Assembly: GCA_016218005.1 (NCBI GenBank)
Contig: JACRFF010000279.1
Coordinates: forward strand, 1-7,857
DNA length: 7,857 bases
DNA from: Ignavibacteriales bacterium
GTDB lineage: Bacteria; Bacteroidota; Ignavibacteria; UBA10030
Direction: 5' to 3'
Position numbers and translations under genes: made by a program. Below, one piece after another: positions 1 to 6,200 of the stretch. How positions within the stretch are numbered: position 1 is the stretch's first letter; each line of letters opens with the position of its first letter. The notes beneath the pieces are model-generated. The model made no database searches. It saw only the letters and a list, made by a program, of their open reading frames with translations, and was not told the DNA's origin.

Positions 1-1
1 C

Positions 2-1768
2 ATCGATACGCCCATCCGCGTTGCGCATCTTGGCATTTCTTCGGTTGTGTCGATTGTTGACGACCTGCTGTTGGAAAGAGTGCGCGAACACTACAGCCGC
101 CTGTTTCACCTTCCGTACGAAAAAATCTATCGCTTTACCGAAGATGGCCGAGCGCGTCGCACAACGGCGTATCTTGACATGCTTCACGAAATTGTCCGGC
201 GGAAGATGGAAGCGGTGCGGAACCTTCCCTTTTTCCAGCCGAACGACAAAACCAAATACTTTGAGCTTCTCCCCGATGAACATCCGCTTAAGCGCGACTA
301 CCAACGCATGCTGGAGATGCAACCGGGGCCAGAATGCGAGGCGCTCCAGGCCGACCTCACGAAGCGCATGGTGCCCGGCGAATTTGACGTCAACATCATG
401 ACAAAGATCGATCGACTCAACGTCGATAAGGCAGGCCATCTGCTCAGCGACGAATATTCAGATGCGAAAGCTTCGCTGCGTGGATTTGCCAACAGCGCCG
501 CGGCGGGGGCGGTTGAGTTTTCAGCAGGGCTGAATCGCGGCCTGTTCAACTATATCACGAGGTTCCGTGATTTTTACCGAAACGAAACGGGCGCCATCAA
601 GAAAAAAATCATTCTCAAGGTAAGCGATTTCCGTTCTGCTCTTGTACAAGGAAAAATTTTGGCCAAGAACGGATTAGAAGTGCATGAATTCCGAATCGAG
701 TCCGGTTTGAACTGCGGCGGCCACGCATTTGCCTCCAACGGATACCTCTTGCCGATGCTGTTGCGGGAGTTCCGCGAGAAGCGCGATCAATTGAAGGCGG
801 AATTCCAGCCGATGGTCATGAAATTCTACGAATCCATGGGTTGGCACTATCATGACGATGCGCACAAAGCGGAACCGATCATCACGGTGCAGGGCGGCAT
901 TGGAATAAACGGCGAAGACCGGAGAATGCGCGAACAGTTTGGCATGGACCGTACCGGGTGGGCTACTCCATTCTTGCTTGTGCCGGAAGCAACCTGCGTC
1001 GATAACGCAACACGCGAACAGTTATGCCGCGCCACAGAGGAGGACGTCTACTTGAGTGATGCGTCGCCGCTCGGCGTGCCCTTCAACAACTTGCGGAATA
1101 CCGGCTCGGAAGTTTGGACGCGCACGAAAGCCGAAAAAGGAAATCCCGGTTCCGGCTGTCCCAAAGGATTCCTTGTAACGAACACCGAATTCAGCGAAAC
1201 GCCGATCTGCACCGCTGCCACCGAATATCAGAAACAGAAACTCGCACAGGCGGCCAGCGACTCGTGCTCAGACACAGACCGTAAAGAGCACGTGGAAAAA
1301 GTTCTCGTCAAAACTTGTCTTTGCGAACATCTTGCCAACAGCGCTCTCATTGCCCTTGGCATCACGCAGGCGTCGCGTGCACCGCAAGCAGTGTGTCCCG
1401 GACCGAACATTGCATGGTTTGACCGTCTCTATTCACTGCAGGAAATGGTCGATCATATCTATGGACGGAGGCCATCGCTTGTGCCGGCGGAACGGCCGCA
1501 TATGTTCGCGAAAGAGATCGTGATGTACGTTGACTACTTCGAAAAGCTCGTTCATCGTTGCACGTATACTCAACGCGAGGTCAGTACTCTGCGAGAGTAC
1601 TATGAGAATCTTGAGCAAGGAATGAACGAGTGCCTCTCCATTGCTCTCTCCAAGCCATACAAGGAAGAGAATCTTTCCTCTATTCCGCCTACCGTGAAGG
1701 AACAACGCAAACGCCTTCGGGATATCGTTGCGCGCTTCGAGCACGAAGCAACCGCCATTGCGGCATAA
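2..1768 (+). CDS. Putative TIM-barrel flavin oxidoreductase, nitronate monooxygenase-like; 5' partial
   Basis: The frame is open from the left edge to the TAA at 1766-1768, giving 588 visible codons. A GTG at 47 is an internal codon rather than the start, because the residues before it (IDTPIRVAHLGISSV) continue a conserved-looking block. Numbering from that GTG, strand-like segments alternate with helices: VNIMTK (115-120), a Gly/Ala-rich AVEFSAGLNRGL (155-166), KKIILKVSDFRSALVQGK (186-203), RIESGLNCGGHAF (216-228) and ITVQGGIGIN (279-288). The GGH and GGI motifs resemble those around the FMN phosphate and active site of nitronate monooxygenase/2-nitropropane dioxygenase barrels. The C-terminal half is rich in cysteine (317, 327, 371, 388, 407, 424, 426, 450), including CLCEHLANSAL and CPGPNIAWF. 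There is no signal peptide or membrane segment in view, so it is probably cytoplasmic. Substrate and cofactor are not shown by the sequence. The gene is certain; the enzyme class is inferred from motifs. Confidence 0.6.
   Translation: MDTPIRVAHLGISSVVSIVDDLLLERVREHYSRLFHLPYEKIYRFTEDGRARRTTAYLDMLHEIVRRKMEAVRNLPFFQPNDKTKYFELLPDEHPLKRDYQRMLEMQPGPECEALQADLTKRMVPGEFDVNIMTKIDRLNVDKAGHLLSDEYSDAKASLRGFANSAAAGAVEFSAGLNRGLFNYITRFRDFYRNETGAIKKKIILKVSDFRSALVQGKILAKNGLEVHEFRIESGLNCGGHAFASNGYLLPMLLREFREKRDQLKAEFQPMVMKFYESMGWHYHDDAHKAEPIITVQGGIGINGEDRRMREQFGMDRTGWATPFLLVPEATCVDNATREQLCRATEEDVYLSDASPLGVPFNNLRNTGSEVWTRTKAEKGNPGSGCPKGFLVTNTEFSETPICTAATEYQKQKLAQAASDSCSDTDRKEHVEKVLVKTCLCEHLANSALIALGITQASRAPQAVCPGPNIAWFDRLYSLQEMVDHIYGRRPSLVPAERPHMFAKEIVMYVDYFEKLVHRCTYTQREVSTLREYYENLEQGMNECLSIALSKPYKEENLSSIPPTVKEQRKRLRDIVARFEHEATAIAA
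1583..1601. repeat. Perfect 8-bp inverted repeat inside the left gene
   Basis: AGTACTCT (1583-1590) and AGAGTACT (1594-1601) are exact reverse complements around a 3-nt GCG loop. The element lies inside the coding sequence, about 165 bases before the stop codon, and encodes part of VSTLREYY. It has no T-rich tail on either side, so it does not look like an intrinsic terminator. It could be an mRNA hairpin or simply chance. Confidence 0.5.
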
Positions 1769-1782
1769 GCGCATTCCCATCA

Positions 1783-3126
1783 TCAGGTCGTTAGCTCTGT
1801 CGTCCGGACTTTGGTTTCCAACGGATATCCGCGAACAATCTCGCGCACGGCTAAGACTGCTGGCGGCAGGTATTCTAAAATCAAAACCCATCCATGTTGT
1901 TTCCACACGCCTGTGAGCACGAAGTCAACGACTGTTATGCTCGTGAGACTTGCACCAGCCGCTAACACAATCCCCGACCATCGCGGCGCTAATGGCAGCA
2001 CGGCAACCAACCATCCCACATACCACGGATGCACTACGGGAGAGAAGAACAGTAACGCAAGCAAGGCGAGAGAGAGTGAACCGAATAACATTGTTCGGCG
2101 TACATAAAGAGGAATGAGAATTCCGATCAGGCCGATCGCGCAAACGATTCTCGAAAGTTGATTGTCGCGCAGAATGCTGTTGACCGATTCAAACACAGGG
2201 CCGTTGAACGTCCAGTGTTGCGCAAATGTTGATAGCGCTTCAAACGGATGCGCCGACATGTAGGGGAGAAATTCTAATCCCAAAATGAGAAGAGGGGCTG
2301 CAACCAGCCACCATCGTTTTCGTTCAGGTGCATGATGAATCAGGAGGAGGGGAATCAAGACGAGCGCGACGGGCTTGATGGAGATCGAGAGACCAAGAAG
2401 AATTCCGGCAGAAAGAGTGGCTCCTCGCCCATACATAACGAACGCCCACACAAGCAGAGCAATTCCAACCGCGTCGATATGACCGTCGAGTCCGAACTGA
2501 AGTATCGCCAACGGAGAGAGAGAAAACAGCAGCACGCGTTGTATCGGTATGGCGTGTGTTGAGAGCAGAACAACCAATCCTGCGATGCTTATGGCGTCGG
2601 CACAAAGAATCAGCAATTTGATTCCCCCGACGTTTGCTCCTGCCATGAAATAGGCAAGCGCAAACAACCACTGTGCAACGGGGAAATAGATCGTCTTCAT
2701 ATCCGGATGGTTGACAAGACGAGGCAGGTCTGCTGAAGCAAGATGGCCGAGCGTGGTGGAGTTCGGTGGATGGGCGTACGGATTGATGCCGGCGTGCTGA
2801 ACCTTTCCATCCCACACGTATCGATAGATATCGTCTGAGCCGATGGGCTGCGATACCAAAAAACTTGCCTTCACCAACACCGAAAGCACAACGCCGACCC
2901 ACACAACGCGGAGCGGAATGTCCTTCCGAAGGATGATAGAGGCAAGCCACAGGTACACGAACGATGTTGCAACGAACGACACGGCGTAGGCGTGCACCGG
3001 CGTTAAGGCCGAGGCATGTGGGTATCCATCCCTTAGGGAAAGGAACAGCCACCCTGCCGTCAGGGCGAACAGTACGAGAAGGATTTTCCAAAGTGCTTGC
3101 ACGGGAAAAAATTCCAATTGATTCAC
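1783..3126 (-). CDS. GT-C fold membrane glycosyltransferase (GT87/DUF2029-like)
   Basis: This is a polytopic inner-membrane protein, likely transferring a hexose (mannose type in characterised relatives) from a polyprenyl-phosphate donor to a periplasmic glycan or lipid. With the GTG at 3126 as start it has 447 residues and about 12-13 hydrophobic segments, for example 11-31, 46-66, 73-91, 169-188, 238-263, 272-290, 324-342, 347-365 and 383-404. The first large periplasmic loop carries SDDIYRYVWDG (97-107) followed by GINPY, the acidic signature of GT-C enzymes. GHIDA (215-219), SIKP (249-252) and SPVVHPWY (362-369) also match this family. The frame runs on upstream to an ATG at 3282, but those 52 extra residues are Arg/Pro/Ala-rich, are encoded by the GC-rich repeat and the terminator hairpin, and are unlike a membrane-protein N-terminus. 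I therefore chose the GTG just before the first membrane segment. No good Shine-Dalgarno is seen; a weak AGG lies within a small hairpin at 3128-3141. The gene converges on its left neighbour. Acceptor and donor are unknown. Confidence 0.85.
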   Translation of the reverse strand: MNQLEFFPVQALWKILLVLFALTAGWLFLSLRDGYPHASALTPVHAYAVSFVATSFVYLWLASIILRKDIPLRVVWVGVVLSVLVKASFLVSQPIGSDDIYRYVWDGKVQHAGINPYAHPPNSTTLGHLASADLPRLVNHPDMKTIYFPVAQWLFALAYFMAGANVGGIKLLILCADAISIAGLVVLLSTHAIPIQRVLLFSLSPLAILQFGLDGHIDAVGIALLVWAFVMYGRGATLSAGILLGLSISIKPVALVLIPLLLIHHAPERKRWWLVAAPLLILGLEFLPYMSAHPFEALSTFAQHWTFNGPVFESVNSILRDNQLSRIVCAIGLIGILIPLYVRRTMLFGSLSLALLALLFFSPVVHPWYVGWLVAVLPLAPRWSGIVLAAGASLTSITVVDFVLTGVWKQHGWVLILEYLPPAVLAVREIVRGYPLETKVRTTELTT

Positions 3127-3127
3127 T

Positions 3128-3219
3128 TCTGGCCTGCCAGACCCGTCCGAACGCCCGCCTGCCATTGGCCGGGCAGGGCTTGGCCGGGCGGACAGTGCAG
3201 CAGGCTGGCGCGGCGCCAG
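3128..3219. repeat. GC-rich nested inverted-repeat element
   Basis: This is a compact palindrome-rich stretch in the intergenic space. A 5-bp stem TCTGG/CCAGA (3128-3132 with 3137-3141) abuts the GTG start of the glycosyltransferase. A larger structure spans 3145-3193: GTCCG pairs with CGGAC (3145-3149, 3189-3193), CCCG with CGGG (3154-3157, 3185-3188), and CCTGCC with GGCAGG (3158-3163, 3172-3177) around an 8-nt loop. A 10-bp direct repeat TTGGCCGGGC occurs at 3165-3174 and 3180-3189. A 15-bp palindrome CTGGCGCGGCGCCAG lies at 3205-3219. The stretch is much richer in GC than the flanking genes. It resembles REP-like dispersed intergenic palindromes, but whether it recurs in the genome cannot be told from one copy. 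Confidence 0.6.
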
Positions 3220-3221
3220 TC

Positions 3222-3260
3222 TAAAACACAACAGCCGACTCCCTAAAGAATCGGCTGTTG
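3222..3260 (-). terminator. Intrinsic terminator of the giant T9SS gene
   Basis: A perfect 10-bp stem, CAACAGCCGA (3229-3238) with TCGGCTGTTG (3251-3260), encloses a 12-nt loop. On the minus strand the stem is followed at once by TGTTTTAG, a short T-rich tail. It sits 24 bases past the TAA of the large minus-strand gene, which is the expected place for Rho-independent termination. The loop can add two further pairs (3240-3249 and 3241-3248) after one mismatch. Confidence 0.8.
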
Positions 3261-3283
3261 GGCAAACCATTCTGCGCAACACG

Positions 3284-6200
3284 TTACTTCATCAGCAGCA
3301 TCTTCATCACCTTGACGAAAGGTTTTCCTCCTTGCTCGTTCGGTTCCGCAACGATGCGATAGAAGTAAACGCCGCTTGCAACCGGTGCGCCGTTTTGATG
3401 TCGCCCTTCCCAAAGCGCCTGATGATAACCGGCCGGCTGCAGTCCGTCGACCAACGTTGAAATTTCTTGACCAAGGAGCGAATAGATTTTCAACGTAACG
3501 CGGCTGGCGCTTGGCAATCCGTACTGAATCGTCGTTGTAGGATTGAATGGATTCGGATAGTTGTTATACAACTCGAACGTCAATGGAATTCCGGTGAACG
3601 GCGTCTTCACGTCGAGTGCGTTGTCGGTAACGTCTGTCGGGAAGATAGCCATGAGCTGGTAACCCGCCGCCGGATTCGATGAACTGAACTGGCCAACAAC
3701 GCCCGTGAAGGTAATGACTTTAATGATTCTCGTTCCATCCACGTCGCTGTCAGTGGCGTTCGGAATGCGGAGCGCAACCGCCTTTGACGTATCTGATGCG
3801 TCGGTGATGGAGTAGGTCTTGGCGGCGGCATACACGGTATCGGTGCCGGGCAGAACGGTTGCTCCCAGCACTTTCACAACCATCGCCTCATACTTTTCTC
3901 CATTCGTTGCCAATTGTTTCAACGTCAGGATGGGCGGCGTGGGTATCGGATTGTTTTTCGAGATTGCCGACCAACTGATGAGGTCTGCCGCCGCAATTTC
4001 TTTCAGCGAGTTGTACTCTGACGTCTTCCCTTGAATATGAAGCTTGTCACCAGGCTTCACCCCGCCGCTGGCAATGGAGTCTTTCAATGACCCGGAGGAT
4101 TGATAGATTACGATGCCTGCGGAGGTATCTTGCATGTACGTGTATGAGCCTTTGGCTCTGGTAACGATTCCTTCAAGCACGACCTCTGTGCCGTTGGCCG
4201 CCAGTCTTGCTTGGCTAATGGAGATGACCGTCAAGCCTTTTCCGGAAAGAGCGACGGTATCTTTACCCTTCGCGGTGTTACTGGTGATGATGAGCAGGCC
4301 GGTATATGATTTTGCCGAGTCTGCCGAGAACGCAAGGGCAAACTTCTTCGATGCACCCGCGGCAATGTTGGCGGAGGTGGGTGATACCCCGAAGTGCGCG
4401 TCTGTGGAAGCGACGGATGAAATCACGAGCGTTGCCGTACCGTTGTTCGCGACGGAAACCGTGTCCGATTTGGGCGGCGAACCCACCAACAGCGAACCAA
4501 AGTTGATAGCCAAAGGTGTGACCGAAACGGTGGGTGCAGTAGCTGTTCCGGTAAGCTTCACGGTGTCGCGCGATGATACGCCGTCGTGATAAAATACGAG
4601 GAGTGCGTTTTTCGATCCGGCAGATTTCGGCGCGAACGTAACCTGGAAGGTCGCGGTTTCGCTGACGCCTACGGTTCCGGCTGTGGGCGATACGAGAAAT
4701 TCACTTGACGATGACCGCACGGAATCCACGGACAACACGACGTTTCCGGAATTGCTCACCGAGACGCTATCGACCATACTGGAATCTTTCGCGACCGAGC
4801 CGAATGCGAGCAAGTCCGTGTTGACGCCAAAGACTCCTTGTGCAACCAACGCGCTTAACTTGACGGTATCACTTGCCGACGAGCCATCGTGAGCAAAAAT
4901 CACTTCCACTGCCTTGCTGCCTAACTTCAGCGAATTGAAAGAGACGGAAAACTTCGCGCTATCTCCCGGTTGCACTGTTGCTTCGGCGGGCGAAACGACG
5001 AACTCATTCAGCGTATCGCTCACCGTTACCGATGATATGGCGAGCGCCTCATTGCCTCCATTGCGGACGTAGAAACTATCTGCGGCGGATTCATTCAGCT
5101 TGCGCGTGCCAAAGTCGATGGACTTTCTGCCGGCAGCGAATATGGGGATCGTGCCTGTGCCTTTAACAAGTATTGTATCCTGCAAGGTTGTGGCATTGTG
5201 GTAGAACACGATCGTATCAGCAACGTTTCCCATCGCAACCGGCTGGAAATCTACCGTGAACCAAACACTGTCATTCGCTGCAATGACATGGCTGGATGGC
5301 GAAACCGTGAAGACCGATGTCTGCGCAACGACGCTGTCGATCGACATGGCAGAGATGCTTGTGTTCTTCAAAAGCAGCGAATCGGATTTGATGTGCGCGA
5401 TGCGAACGTTACCGAAATCAAAATTGCGCTTGGAGGCCGAAAAACCTGGCACCGCCCCCTTGCCGCTCACGCTCAATGAATCGCTCCCTTTTTGGCTATT
5501 GTTAGTAAAGACAAGCCAGCCGCTTTGCAGTGAGCCGTCGGTTGGCGTGAAGCTGATCGTGAATGTCTGGCTGTCGGAAGGAGCGATCGAGGCGCTCGAA
5601 GGCGCGACGGTGAACTTGGCATTTGTCGATGCGATAGCGCTCACCGTCAACGTCGCTGCGGTAGAGGCATTCGTTACCACAACGCTATCGGTCTTGGTGG
5701 CATTGATGGCTGCATCGCCAAAATCCACCAATGTTGTTCCGAAGGCAAAACTGGGGTACTCGGCGCTTCCGGTCAGCGACACGCTGTCGGGGGAAGTGCT
5801 TCCGTTGTGAACGAACGACACTTTTGCATTGTTCGTTCCGCTTGCCGTCGGATGGTAGGTAACGGTGAACCAAGCATTTGCGCCGGCGGCGATAGTAGCC
5901 GACGACGGCTCTACGGCGTAGCTTGCATCGTTTGCCGTTGCCGATGTAATGATGAGTGATGCGGTGCCGGAATTGGAAACATCAACGCTGTCCTTTTTGG
6001 AATCATCGATGCCGATGGCGCCGAAGGCAATCGAAGTCTTGTTGGCGCTAAATATTGCCGATGGACCGGTAATGATGAAATCTCCGACAGCGCTGACGCC
6101 TGCTATCGTGATCGTGTTCGCAGTTGTATCGATGCTATTGATCGTGGCCTTTGACCAAGCGCTCCCCGTCCACCGATAGACAAGAAATGTGGTTTCATCG

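Noticed and set aside
602..608. Run of seven A bases as a possible programmed frameshift site
   Set aside because: The normal frame reads through for over a thousand bases with family-like sequence, and the alternative frames near it carry no conserved product.
1433..1906. A 157-codon minus-strand open frame overlapping the ends of both left genes
   Set aside because: It is antisense to the left gene and out of frame with the glycosyltransferase, both of which show family motifs; its own translation resembles nothing known.
2324..3091. A 255-codon minus-strand open frame in a second phase
   Set aside because: It overlaps the glycosyltransferase, whose phase carries the membrane segments and GT-C motifs; this translation is Arg/Cys-rich without pattern.
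4113..4589. A 158-codon plus-strand open frame
   Set aside because: Antisense to the sixth ASH repeat and first OB-like domain of the T9SS gene; no independent support.
5256..5810. A 184-codon plus-strand open frame
   Set aside because: It lies antisense within the ASH repeats of the T9SS gene and has no recognisable domain; the long frame follows from the low stop content opposite Ser/Thr/Val codons.
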